Part shown: positions 14,952-22,673 of the stretch, one piece after another
Layout: each line of letters opens with the position of its first letter
Position numbering within the stretch: the stretch's first letter is position 1
Assembly (NCBI GenBank): GCA_017396925.1
Contig: JAFQKM010000132.1
Location: forward strand, 1 to 26,576
DNA: 26,576 bases
Reading direction: 5' to 3'
Origin: Clostridia bacterium
GTDB lineage: Bacteria; Bacillota; Clostridia; Oscillospirales; Butyricicoccaceae
Made by a program: the position numbers and the translations under genes
Notes under the pieces: model-generated
The model's input: only the letters and a program-made list of their open reading frames with translations
Database searches by the model: none
Told to the model about the DNA's origin: nothing

Positions 14952-15827
14952 TTAGAACCTCTCATTTATAAGCTTCTGGTTGATTCTTTCATAAAAACCG
15001 ATGCCTTTCAGGCGGATCAGCGACAGGCTGTGCGCAGACTGTCGGATCACCGTACGTTCACCGGGCTCGAGATTGCGATTCTGATGACCGTCTACCGAAA
15101 GGTGAACGGTATTGCTCTGAGGCGGAGATACAACTTCGATCTCTTTATCAGAGGATACGACAAAGGATTTGATGCCCAAAGCATGGGGGCATACAGGCGT
15201 AACGGCAATACAGGGGCTGTTGGGCTCCAGAACAGGGCCTCCGGCCGAAAGCGAATAGGCAGTCGATCCGGTAGGGGTGCAGACAACAGCACCGTCTCCG
15301 GCAAAACCCATGACCTTACGCTCGTTTACACTGACGCAAAGACGAACGATTTTTGAAATGTCTCCCTTCATCATGGCAACATCATTGAGTCCCGATGCAA
15401 AGAACACTTCTTCATCATTGCTGTTGTAAACGATGGCGTCGATCATCATGCGTTCGTCGACAACATAGTCTCCTGCTTTGATCTTGCGGAGCATTTCAAG
15501 GTCGCTCATGTCCATTTCCGACAGGAAACCCATTGTGCCCAGGTTGATACCCAGAACCGGCTTTCCCAGCCGTGCAGCCAGAGCGGCGATATGTAAAATG
15601 GTGCCATCACCACCAACAACAAGCACAAACTCACTCTGCTGTGCGGCTGTTTCCATGGGGTAGAAGGAAACTATGGGATATTCTTCGCCAAGCATATATT
15701 CATAACGCTCTTCCATGGTGACCGAGAAGCCCTCACTCAACAGAAAATCGAGGATTTCGGGCAAGGCACGCTGGGTATTGGCGCGCGTAGGATTAGGGAA
15801 AATAAATACTTTATTCGTACAGACCAC
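14952..15827 (-). CDS. nadK: NAD kinase
   Basis: About 291 residues. It phosphorylates NAD to NADP. The GGDGT motif at 72-76 (VLVVGGDGTILH), the GINLGTMGFLSE motif, the NDVAM motif (GLNDVAMMKGD) and the GDGAVVCTPTGSTAYSLSAGGP motif region near 185-206 are all intact. The start is uncertain. A good SD (AGGTGG) coincides with the GTG at 15827, the only canonical start between the upstream stop and the conserved VFIFPNPTRAN. An ACG codon lies 5 nt after this SD (15818-15816). GTG is listed for lack of a better codon. It follows tlyA by 21 nt and is co-transcribed with argR and recN. Confidence 0.94.
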   Translation of the reverse strand: MVCTNKVFIFPNPTRANTQRALPEILDFLLSEGFSVTMEERYEYMLGEEYPIVSFYPMETAAQQSEFVLVVGGDGTILHIAALAARLGKPVLGINLGTMGFLSEMDMSDLEMLRKIKAGDYVVDERMMIDAIVYNSNDEEVFFASGLNDVAMMKGDISKIVRLCVSVNERKVMGFAGDGAVVCTPTGSTAYSLSAGGPVLEPNSPCIAVTPVCPHALGIKSFVVSSDKEIEVVSPPQSNTVHLSVDGHQNRNLEPGERTVIRQSAHSLSLIRLKGIGFYERINQKLINERF

Positions 15828-15848
15828 CTGCTTTACGCAAGAAATAAT

Positions 15849-16649
15849 TTATTTGATTGTCTGACTATGGGCTTCTGCGACAACGGCTGCGGGGTCGATG
15901 TCGTCGCGGTCCATGGTCTGCGACAGATAGAGCAGAAACTCGATATTGCCTTCCGGGCCGCGGATGGGCGAGAAAGACAGATCTTTAATGCCAAAGCCGA
16001 TGCTGCGGGCAAAGGCAAGAATGGTTTCGATAACCTCAATATGGGTCTTGGGTTCGCGGACAACCCCCTTTTTGCCGACCTTTTCCCGGCCGGCTTCAAA
16101 CTGGGGTTTGATCAGAACGATCATTTCGCCGTCCGGCTTGAGCAGCGGCTTGGCGGCAGGCAGAACCAGGCGCAGAGAGATAAAAGATGCATCGCAGACC
16201 GCCATATCCAGGTCATCCTGAATGTCTTCACGGGTCACATAGCGAATATTGCAGCGATCCATAACAACTACCTTGGGATTGCTGCGCAGGCTCCAGGCCA
16301 GCTGACCGTAACCGACATCAACAGCATAAACCTTTTCGGCGCCGCGCTGCAGCAGGCAGTCGGTAAAACCGCCGGTGGATGCACCGATGTCCATAATGAT
16401 CTTGCCGGCAGGATCGACCTCGAACTGATCAAGGGCCTTTTCCAGTTTCAGACCACCACGGCTGACATATTTGAGCTTTTTGCCGCGAATTTCAATATTG
16501 ACATCGACGGGATAGGTCTGGCCGACGCTTTCGGCCTTCTGATCATTGACATAGACGTTGCCGCTCATGATCAGCGCTTTGGCGCGTTCACGGCTCTGCT
16601 CCAGGCCTTTTTCAACCAGCAGAACGTCGAGTCTTTTCTTTTCTATCAT
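15849..16649 (-). CDS. tlyA: TlyA-family rRNA 2'-O-methyltransferase/hemolysin-like protein
   Basis: 266 residues (YqxC in B. subtilis). An N-terminal S4 RNA-binding domain (about 5-65, KKRLDVLLVEKGLEQSRERA) is followed by an FtsJ-like Rossmann methyltransferase with AdoMet motif MDIGASTGGFTDCLL at 86-100 and conserved VCDASFISL and LIKPQFEAGREKVGKKGVVR segments. Mycobacterial TlyA methylates 16S and 23S rRNA; activity of the Bacillota proteins is inferred. The ATG overlaps the dxs stop by 4 nt and has SD AAGGAG 8 nt upstream. Confidence 0.93.
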   Translation of the reverse strand: MIEKKRLDVLLVEKGLEQSRERAKALIMSGNVYVNDQKAESVGQTYPVDVNIEIRGKKLKYVSRGGLKLEKALDQFEVDPAGKIIMDIGASTGGFTDCLLQRGAEKVYAVDVGYGQLAWSLRSNPKVVVMDRCNIRYVTREDIQDDLDMAVCDASFISLRLVLPAAKPLLKPDGEMIVLIKPQFEAGREKVGKKGVVREPKTHIEVIETILAFARSIGFGIKDLSFSPIRGPEGNIEFLLYLSQTMDRDDIDPAAVVAEAHSQTIK

Positions 16650-18517
16650 CTTTGAATCTCCTTATTTTGGATCAGTACGCGGGCTGCATCGGCAATGGCC
16701 GAAGCATCGATACCGTATCTCTGATAAAGCTCGTCCACCTTGCCATGGGGAATAAACTGATGACCGAGATTGATGGTTTTATACGAGGGGCTCTCCCCTG
16801 CTTCCAGCAGCTGCATGGCGATCTTATCGCCGACACAGCCACCCGATACACATTCTTCTGCAATAATGATCGCTCCGGTTTTACGGGCCGATTCCAGAAT
16901 CACAGCAGGATCATAGGCAGAAAGCTCGTTGAGCTTAAGGATCTCGACCGAAACCCCTTCCTGCTCCAGCTGTGCGGCTGCTTTGAGCACCTGATTGATC
17001 AGGATGCCATAGCTGACCAGTGTAACATCGCTGCCCGATTGCAGACAGCAGATGGGCTTGCCGAAGTGATCCTCTTTATATATCTGTTCGCCGCCGCGGG
17101 GAAAACGCAGGGCAACAGGGCCGTTTTCATGGTAAAAAGCCAGCTTGGCAGCACATTCAAGCACTTTGAAAGATGCGGGTGCATAGATTTTAACACCGGG
17201 GATCGACAGCAGATAAGGAATGTCGAATACGCCCTGATGGGTCTCGCCGTCGGCACCGACCAGACCGGCACGATCGACTGCAAAGACCACATGATTGCCG
17301 GCAATGGCAACATCATGGATCAGCTGGTCGTAACCACGCTGCAGGAAGGATGAGTAAACGGCAAAGACGGGCTTTGCACCCTGTGCTGCCATTCCCGACG
17401 CCATAGCGACGGCGTGTTCTTCGGCAATACCGACGTCGAAACAGCGACTGGGATATTTGGCAGAGAAGCCGCCCAGACCGGTGCCGTCTTCCATTGCTGC
17501 CGTAACGGCACAGATGCGGTCGTCATCTTCAGCCAGACCGCAAAGCACACGGCCGAATACCGACGAGAATGTCTCGCCGCCGACCGGAAGTTTGCCGGTG
17601 ACGGCATCAAAGGGGCTGACGCCGTGATAATCCCACGGGCGCAGCTCGGAGGGCTTATACCCCTTTCCCTTCAGGGTTTTAAAATGAACGACCACAGGGC
17701 CGTTATAGCTTTTGGCTTCATTGAGGACCGCACAGACCGAGTTGATATCATTTCCGTCGGCCGGGCCAAGATAATGGCAGCCCAGCAGTTCGAAAATACT
17801 TTCCTTCATGATGGCCGTTCGGATGCGGCGCTTGATTCCGGAAACGCCGCGAATCAGCCCATCTCCTCCGGGAATATGGGAAAGCACACGCTTGACTCTG
17901 GTCTTCAGGCGCAGATAGCGGGGCCTCGAGCGGATTTTGGAAAGCCGGTTGGCAATGGCGCCGACATTTTTGCCGATCGACATTTCATTATCGTTAAAGA
18001 TAATGATCAGTTTTTCGCCCGATTGTCCGGCATCATTAAGGGCCTCATAGGCCATACCGCCGGTCAGCGCACCGTCACCGATCACACATATAACCTCACT
18101 GTGACGGCCTTCCAATGTGCGGGCGCGAGCCATACCCAATGCTGCAGAAATGCTGCTGGAAGCATGGCCGGTTACGGCGCAATCGTATGGGCTTTCATCG
18201 GGACGCTGAAAACCGCTGAGGCCGTCCAGCTTACGTAAGGTTCCAAACCGATCTTTGCGGCCGGTGAGGATCTTATGAACATAGGACTGATGACCGACAT
18301 CAAAAATCACATTGTCGACCGGGCAGTTAAATACCTTATGCAGGCCGACCGTAATCTCGACAACGCCAAGATTGGATGCCAGATGGCCGCCTGTTTCGGC
18401 GACCGAATGAATGAGAAAATCGCGGATCTCGGCACACAGTGCGCTCAGCTGAGGGGCGTCCAATTCCTTGAGATCGGCGGGATAATTGACTTTATCTAAA
18501 ATTGTATGATGCTCCAT
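16646..18517 (-). CDS. dxs: 1-deoxy-D-xylulose-5-phosphate synthase
   Basis: 623 residues, standard length. It condenses pyruvate and glyceraldehyde 3-phosphate, the first step of the MEP isoprenoid pathway. Visible residues: His45 in ETGGHLASNLG, thiamine diphosphate motif VIGDGALTGG (147 on) with Asn175, and the catalytic Glu367 in GIAEEHAVAMASG; the transketolase C-terminal domain follows. SD GAGGTGA lies 6 nt before the ATG. A sigma-A promoter stands 62-89 nt upstream, making dxs the first gene of the dxs-tlyA-nadK-argR-recN operon. Its neighbour ispA uses the pathway's products. Confidence 0.98.
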   Translation of the reverse strand: MEHHTILDKVNYPADLKELDAPQLSALCAEIRDFLIHSVAETGGHLASNLGVVEITVGLHKVFNCPVDNVIFDVGHQSYVHKILTGRKDRFGTLRKLDGLSGFQRPDESPYDCAVTGHASSSISAALGMARARTLEGRHSEVICVIGDGALTGGMAYEALNDAGQSGEKLIIIFNDNEMSIGKNVGAIANRLSKIRSRPRYLRLKTRVKRVLSHIPGGDGLIRGVSGIKRRIRTAIMKESIFELLGCHYLGPADGNDINSVCAVLNEAKSYNGPVVVHFKTLKGKGYKPSELRPWDYHGVSPFDAVTGKLPVGGETFSSVFGRVLCGLAEDDDRICAVTAAMEDGTGLGGFSAKYPSRCFDVGIAEEHAVAMASGMAAQGAKPVFAVYSSFLQRGYDQLIHDVAIAGNHVVFAVDRAGLVGADGETHQGVFDIPYLLSIPGVKIYAPASFKVLECAAKLAFYHENGPVALRFPRGGEQIYKEDHFGKPICCLQSGSDVTLVSYGILINQVLKAAAQLEQEGVSVEILKLNELSAYDPAVILESARKTGAIIIAEECVSGGCVGDKIAMQLLEAGESPSYKTINLGHQFIPHGKVDELYQRYGIDASAIADAARVLIQNKEIQR

Positions 18518-18578
18518 ACAGGCTCACCTCATGGAAATCACATAATTGAATGGATCAAACGTACAGGATGGTATTTAT

Positions 18579-18606
18579 ATTATACCACAAAATGAATAAT
18601 TAACAA
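18579..18606 (-). promoter_or_regulatory. Sigma-A promoter for dxs operon
   Basis: Perfect -10 TATAAT (18579-18584), 16-nt spacer and -35 TTGTTA (18601-18606, 4 of 6), in the AT-rich 133-nt gap between ispA and dxs. Three copies of ATGAA (plus strand; 18592, 18606 and 18617) surround the -35 box and could be regulatory. Confidence 0.8.
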
Positions 18607-18650
18607 TGAATGTATTATGAACGAAATGTCAAGCTTTGTTTGCAAACAGA

Positions 18651-19544
18651 TCAATAGGTGCGATCAATCAGCCACAGTGCAAGATTTCGCAGCTGCTCAG
18701 CGCCATCACCGAAAGCTTCGGCGTGCTTCAGGGCCTTTTCGGTCAGCTCGCGGATCATTGTTTCACACTTTTCGATACCGTAAACCGAAGCAAAGGTATT
18801 CTTCTCATTTTCGGCGTCGTGGCCCAGCGGTTTTCCGACCAATGCGGCATCGCCGGTCAGGTCGAGCAGATCGTCGCGGATCTGGAAAGCCAGACCGACA
18901 CATAGGCCATACTGATAGGCGGCTTCCTGCAGCTCATTCGAAGCACCGGCCAGGCAGGCGCCGCTCTTGCATGCTCCCCAGATCAGCGCGCCGGTCTTCA
19001 GTTCGACCATTTTCCAGAGCTCGTCTGCTGTGCAGCTGCGGCCTTCCATGGCCAGATCGATGATCTGACCGCCGACCATGCCATAAGCACCCGAAGCAGT
19101 ACCCATAACATGCAGCGCACGCAGCAGGTTGGCAGGCTCGATCTTCTGATCGGGGCTGGACATGACTTCAAAAGCACGGTTGAGCAACGCGTCACCGGCC
19201 AGCACGGCTGTGGTTTCGCCATAAACTTTATGATTGGAAAGCTTGCCTCGGCGATAATCGGAATTGTCCATACAAGGCAGATCATCATGGATCAGCGAAT
19301 AGGAATGGATCATCTCGATACCCGAAGCAAAGGTCAGGGCATCCCGTGCATCCTTGCCGCTGCAAAGCGCATAAAAGGTCATGCACAGGTAGGGGCGCAG
19401 GCGCTTGCCGCCGCCCAGAAGGCTGTAACGGCAGGCCGAAAAAACCTCCTTCTGAAAGAGGCTGTGTTCTTCGGGCATGAGGCGGGAAAGCTCCTGTTCT
19501 ACCAGATCGGCATAAAGGGTGAGGTTGGAAGGCATTCGATCCAC
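18651..19544 (-). CDS. ispA: Farnesyl/geranyl diphosphate synthase (IspA type)
   Basis: 297 residues. Both aspartate-rich motifs are present: DDLPCMD at 87-93, the bacterial DDxxxxD form, with DNSDYRRGK following, and DDLLD at 224-228; GGGKRLRP at 44-51 binds isopentenyl diphosphate. It makes C15 (or C10) prenyl diphosphates for quinone, undecaprenyl and other lipids. GTG 19544 is chosen over ATG 19535 because GAGGAGG stands 7 nt before the GTG and 16 nt before the ATG. The GTG lies 2 nt after the xseB stop, so the SD is inside the xseB C-terminal Glu codons. No terminator hairpin was found after it. Confidence 0.96.
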   Translation of the reverse strand: MDRMPSNLTLYADLVEQELSRLMPEEHSLFQKEVFSACRYSLLGGGKRLRPYLCMTFYALCSGKDARDALTFASGIEMIHSYSLIHDDLPCMDNSDYRRGKLSNHKVYGETTAVLAGDALLNRAFEVMSSPDQKIEPANLLRALHVMGTASGAYGMVGGQIIDLAMEGRSCTADELWKMVELKTGALIWGACKSGACLAGASNELQEAAYQYGLCVGLAFQIRDDLLDLTGDAALVGKPLGHDAENEKNTFASVYGIEKCETMIRELTEKALKHAEAFGDGAEQLRNLALWLIDRTY

Positions 19545-19546
19545 AG

Positions 19547-19774
19547 TTATTCCTCCTCTTCAAACAGGGTCTCGGCGGGTCCGTCTTCCGTACGAACCAG
19601 CATGGTTACTTTCTGCTCGGCTTTATCCAGCGCAGAACCGCATTTTTTGATGAGGGATGTACCCTCTTCGAAAAGAGCCAGACTCTGATCCAGAGGGGCA
19701 TCGCCCTTTTCCAGCAGGCTGATGATCTCTTCCAGACGGCCCATGGCCTCTTCAAAGACAAACTTCTTTGCCAT
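19547..19774 (-). CDS. xseB: Exodeoxyribonuclease VII small subunit
   Basis: 75 residues, family size. The signature FEEAMGRLEEIISLLEKGDAPLDQSLALFEEG covers most of the coiled-coil hairpin that wraps the XseA subunits; an acidic tail (EEE) ends the protein. It begins 2 nt after the xseA stop. The complex degrades single-stranded DNA from both ends. Confidence 0.96.
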   Translation of the reverse strand: MAKKFVFEEAMGRLEEIISLLEKGDAPLDQSLALFEEGTSLIKKCGSALDKAEQKVTMLVRTEDGPAETLFEEEE

Positions 19775-19776
19775 GA

Positions 19777-20991
19777 TTATCTCTTCCTTTCCCTGAGGGT
19801 GACATGGTCGACGGTACAGGTGCTTTCGCCGTCGGCCAAGGTGATCTTTACAGCATCGCCGGGATGCAGATCTTTGGCGCTTTTGATCACGCCCTGGGCA
19901 CCCGAAACCATAGAATAGCCTCTCGACAGAACCTTCAGCGGGCTGAGGGCATCCAGAGCGGCCGCCGCCTGCAGATACCGCCTGCGGCTGCGTTCCAGCG
20001 TGCGGCTTTGAGCCGCAGCAATGCGCTGTTCGATGAGCGCAAGATGCATACGCTGTTCGTTAAAATATTCTAGGGGACTGGTCATCACCGGTTTTTCGGC
20101 AATGGCCGCCAGGCGGCGCCGATGCAACGTGATTCTGTCCCGTACATTTTTCTCAATGGTATATGCGGCGCTGCGCAGCCAGGCCTGCAGTTCACGCATA
20201 TCGCATACAGCCAGTTCGGCTGCATTGGAAGGGGTGGCCGCACGCTTGTCGGCCACATAGTCGGAAATGGTCACATCGGGTTCGTGTCCGACGGCAGAAA
20301 TGACCGGAATGCGGCTGTTGTAGATCGCCAGCGCGACTATTTCTTCGTTGAATGCCCAAAGATCTTCCAGCGAGCCGCCGCCGCGGCCGGTGATGATCAG
20401 ATCGGCAAGGTCGTGCTCGTTAACATAATCGATCATGGCGGCAACTTCCTCTGCCGCGCCCTCTCCCTGTACTTTGACCGGACAGACCAGAACATCGCAG
20501 ATGGGATACCGATGCCGCAGAACACGGATCATATCCCGAACTGCAGCGCCGGTGGGCGAAGTGATCAGCGCGATCTTTTTGGGATATCGGGGCAGAGCCT
20601 GTTTGGCTGCCGGATCGAAAAGCCCCATTTTATAAAGGCGCTCTTTCAGCTGCTCAAAAGCCATATACAGCGAACCGATGCCGTCGGGCTGCATGGCCGA
20701 AACATAAATCTGGTACTGTCCCGACTTGGGATACAGACTGACACGTCCCAAAAGAAGGACTTTCATGCCGCTTTCGGGGCGGAAACGCAGTTTCATAGCA
20801 TCGCCGCGGAACATGACGGCAGAAATCACCGATTCTTCATCCTTAAGCGTAAAATACAGATGCCCCGAAGAATGACGCTTGAAATTGGAGATCTCGCCCG
20901 AAACACAGACATTCTGCAGATTACGGTCGGCCGCAAACAGGTTCTTCAGGTATTCATTCAGTTGTGTAACGGTGATTGCCTTCTGGGCCAT
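19777..20991 (-). CDS. xseA: Exodeoxyribonuclease VII large subunit
   Basis: 404 residues, near the usual 400-450. An N-terminal OB-fold (about 1-100, with VCVSGEISNFKRHSSGHLYF) is followed by the catalytic domain (KKIALITSPTGAAVRDM, ITGRGGGSLEDLWAFNEE, VISAVGHEPDVTISDYVAD, RAATPSNAAE), a helical coiled-coil region and a small C-terminal domain (LSRGYSMVSG). SD GGGAGG lies 9 nt before the ATG. It forms one unit with xseB and ispA and may have its own promoter in the gap after nusB. In B. subtilis folD lies in that gap; here it is absent. Confidence 0.97.
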   Translation of the reverse strand: MAQKAITVTQLNEYLKNLFAADRNLQNVCVSGEISNFKRHSSGHLYFTLKDEESVISAVMFRGDAMKLRFRPESGMKVLLLGRVSLYPKSGQYQIYVSAMQPDGIGSLYMAFEQLKERLYKMGLFDPAAKQALPRYPKKIALITSPTGAAVRDMIRVLRHRYPICDVLVCPVKVQGEGAAEEVAAMIDYVNEHDLADLIITGRGGGSLEDLWAFNEEIVALAIYNSRIPVISAVGHEPDVTISDYVADKRAATPSNAAELAVCDMRELQAWLRSAAYTIEKNVRDRITLHRRRLAAIAEKPVMTSPLEYFNEQRMHLALIEQRIAAAQSRTLERSRRRYLQAAAALDALSPLKVLSRGYSMVSGAQGVIKSAKDLHPGDAVKITLADGESTCTVDHVTLRERKR

Positions 20992-21015
20992 ATCTGCATC
21001 CCTCCCGTTTGGTAA

Positions 21016-21054
21016 AATATATCGAAAGCAGGGCTTTTCATCAAAGCCCCGCTT
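21016..21054 (-). promoter_or_regulatory. Candidate xseA promoter overlapping a 12-bp hairpin
   Basis: The 101-nt gap between nusB and xseA holds an inverted repeat (21026-21037 with 21043-21054, 12 pairs including one G-U, 5-nt loop) without a clean U-tract. Overlapping it are -35 TTGATG (21039-21044, 4 of 6) and, after 17 nt, -10 TATATT (21016-21021, 5 of 6). It may be a weak nusB terminator plus an xseA promoter. Confidence 0.5.
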
Positions 21055-21092
21055 CCCTGTTTGATTTCAGTTGGTTACGGCTTTGGCCCGGA

Positions 21093-21533
21093 TCAGACCA
21101 TTTCCTTGGCGACAAATGCGCCCAGGATGCCGTTGATAAAGGATGCCGATTCCTCGGAATCGTATTTCTTGGCCAGCTCAACGCCCTCGTTGACCGATGC
21201 GCCGACGGGAACCTGCATATAAAGCATTTCGTACATGCACAGACGCAGAATGCATCTGGTCAGACGGGACATACGGGAAATGCTCCAGCCAACAGCATAC
21301 TTTTCAATATACATATCCAGTTCGGGCATATGCTCCATAATGCCCTTGAATGCATCGTGAATATAGCCGTCCTGTGCAGCGGCAGGTGCGATGCGATAAA
21401 GTTCGTGCTCGTCAGAGAACAGATCGAAGTTGTGTGCCAGGCTGGTCTCCAGAACGGCATCGGCCGATTCATCAATAAAGTCGTTGCTGAACAGCATATG
21501 TAAAACCAGTTCACGCGCTAATCTTCTGCTCAT
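21093..21533 (-). CDS. nusB: Transcription antitermination factor NusB
   Basis: 146 residues, standard size. The all-helical NusB fold is recognised by the start MSRRLARELVLHMLF, the middle WSISRMSRLTRCILRLCMYEMLY and the end VPVGASVNEGVELAKKYDSEESASFINGILG. NusB with NusE (S10) binds boxA RNA and supports rRNA antitermination. SD GGAGG lies 9 nt before the ATG. It is isolated from its upstream neighbour by a terminator and has its own -10 box. Confidence 0.96.
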   Translation of the reverse strand: MSRRLARELVLHMLFSNDFIDESADAVLETSLAHNFDLFSDEHELYRIAPAAAQDGYIHDAFKGIMEHMPELDMYIEKYAVGWSISRMSRLTRCILRLCMYEMLYMQVPVGASVNEGVELAKKYDSEESASFINGILGAFVAKEMV

Positions 21534-21571
21534 ATCTTATAACCTCCGGTTAATATTCCATATTCCCTTGT

Positions 21572-21600
21572 ATTATACACGCTTCTGCATAAAAAATAAA
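21572..21600 (-). promoter_or_regulatory. Probable sigma-A promoter for nusB
   Basis: Perfect -10 TATAAT (21572-21577) with a poor -35 TTTATT (21595-21600) at 17 nt, which falls on the U-tract of the preceding terminator. About 30 nt remain to the nusB SD. Confidence 0.6.
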
Positions 21601-21619
21601 CCCCTGTATTGAGGGGTTT
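21591..21619 (-). terminator. Intrinsic terminator after the Asp23/Gls24 gene
   Basis: An 8-bp perfect stem (21598-21605 with 21612-21619, arms AAACCCCT and AGGGGTTT), 6-nt loop, then ATTTTTT on the minus strand. Confidence 0.9.
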
Positions 21620-21647
21620 ATCGAAAAATTATTCGAAAACGAATAAA

Positions 21648-22007
21648 TTATTTATCCAGGCGAACACCTGCAACGAAAACATCTACCGATTCAGCGGTCA
21701 GGAAGGTCGATGCCTCAAGGGCATTTTTGATTTTTTCCTGGACGGCTGCGGCACGGGCTGTCAGCGGATCGCCCAGCTGGACGGTGATATACATACGTAC
21801 GCGGCATCCATTCTCTGTTTCGCCGGGTGCGATCCATGTACCTTTGCTGCCATGCCATCCGGCAGGCATGGTATCGGGCGTCATGGCTTCGGACACGCCG
21901 GAGATCTCCCCTGCCGCTGTGCGAATCAGCGCAGCTGCTGCGTCATAAGAGAGCTTCAGTGTACCGTCTCCGCAGACAGTTTCAAAATACAGTTTATTAT
22001 CGGTCAT
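21648..22007 (-). CDS. Asp23/Gls24 family protein (YqhY-like)
   Basis: 119 residues with the family core: a first beta-alpha unit (LKLSYDAAAALIRTAAGEISGV), a basic/variable loop, then CRVRMYITVQLGD and the closing VDVFVAGVRL. In Bacillota the paralogue yqhY sits between accC and nusB and influences acetyl-CoA carboxylase activity; here it stands before nusB but accB-accC are absent next to it. The frame opens at GTG 22016, but that codon is only 1 nt after the AGGAG; ATG 22007 has the SD 10 nt upstream and is chosen. Its SD is in one arm of an inverted repeat (22016-22063). Confidence 0.85.
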   Translation of the reverse strand: MTDNKLYFETVCGDGTLKLSYDAAAALIRTAAGEISGVSEAMTPDTMPAGWHGSKGTWIAPGETENGCRVRMYITVQLGDPLTARAAAVQEKIKNALEASTFLTAESVDVFVAGVRLDK

Positions 22008-22015
22008 GCCGAACA

Positions 22016-22063
22016 CGCTCCTTCATGCTTTGGATATTTTTATTTTATCCAAATACAGGAGCG
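22016..22063 (-). repeat. Two-part inverted repeat covering the SD of the Asp23/Gls24 gene
   Basis: Outer arms CGCTCCT/AGGAGCG (22016-22022 with 22057-22063) and inner arms TTTGGATA/TATCCAAA (22029-22036 with 22046-22053) can form one long hairpin in read-through transcripts from spoIIIAH, hiding the ribosome binding site. RNA begun at the local promoter would lack the 5' arms. Confidence 0.6.
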
Positions 22064-22070
22064 AGTTCAA
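22042..22070 (-). promoter_or_regulatory. Sigma-A promoter for the Asp23/Gls24 gene
   Basis: -35 TTGAAC (22065-22070, 4 of 6), 17-nt spacer, -10 TAAAAT (22042-22047, 5 of 6), inside the 75-nt gap after spoIIIAH. It separates vegetative genes from the sporulation operon. Confidence 0.7.
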
Positions 22071-22082
22071 GCTTTTTCTGGC

Positions 22083-22649
22083 TCAGGCGGTTTCGATAAT
22101 TTTGATTGCCGAGGCTTCGCAGCCGGTTTCTTCCATTACGATCTCGGTGATTTTGGCAACATCACTGTCCTGCAGGCCGTTCTCCAGCTTGGAAATGATT
22201 ACATTGATGCCGCCATCCCCGACAAAGACCACACATTCTTTGTAGCCCTTGGCCACAATACGGTTTTCAATGCGGGACTCCTGCATGGCGGCCTGGGCCA
22301 TAACCTGGATTTCGGCGTTGGCCTGTGCGGCGGCTTCTTCATCTGCGCCTTCATTCAGCACCGTCGTGTTGAGGATGGATACCGCTTCATCTCTTGCCTG
22401 CTGACGGGAAAGGCGTGCTTCGGCAAAGTAATCCTCCGAAAGCATTCCGCCGGCTGTATTGTTCTCTATCGTACCGGCTGCATCTCCATCGACCAGAGCT
22501 GCTTCCCCCAGCATTTTGCCGGTCTCGAAGTCTTCCATGGTTTCATAGCCTTCATCGCTGCTGCCGCGGTTGTAGCTCCAGTTTAGATAAACAGCCATGC
22601 AGAGCATAAGTGCCACCACCGAATAGACGGCGCCTTTTTTCTTGGTCAT
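22083..22649 (-). CDS. spoIIIAH: Stage III sporulation protein AH
   Basis: 188 residues. One N-terminal membrane helix (about 9-26), an acidic, poorly ordered linker (about 30-75) and a C-terminal YscJ/FliF-like ring-building domain (from LSRQQARDEAVSILNTTV to CEASAIKIIETA). In the mother-cell outer forespore membrane it binds forespore SpoIIQ to form the inter-compartment channel. SD AGGAGG lies 9 nt before the ATG. It is the last gene of the spoIIIA operon, as in other spore formers. Confidence 0.96.
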   Translation of the reverse strand: MTKKKGAVYSVVALMLCMAVYLNWSYNRGSSDEGYETMEDFETGKMLGEAALVDGDAAGTIENNTAGGMLSEDYFAEARLSRQQARDEAVSILNTTVLNEGADEEAAAQANAEIQVMAQAAMQESRIENRIVAKGYKECVVFVGDGGINVIISKLENGLQDSDVAKITEIVMEETGCEASAIKIIETA

Positions 22650-22673
22650 AAGTAGATTCCTCCTGTGTTTTGT

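Noticed and set aside
18637..18648. Palindrome TGTTTGCAAACA just after ispA as terminator
   Set aside because: It has no loop and no U-tract; too short to be called a terminator.
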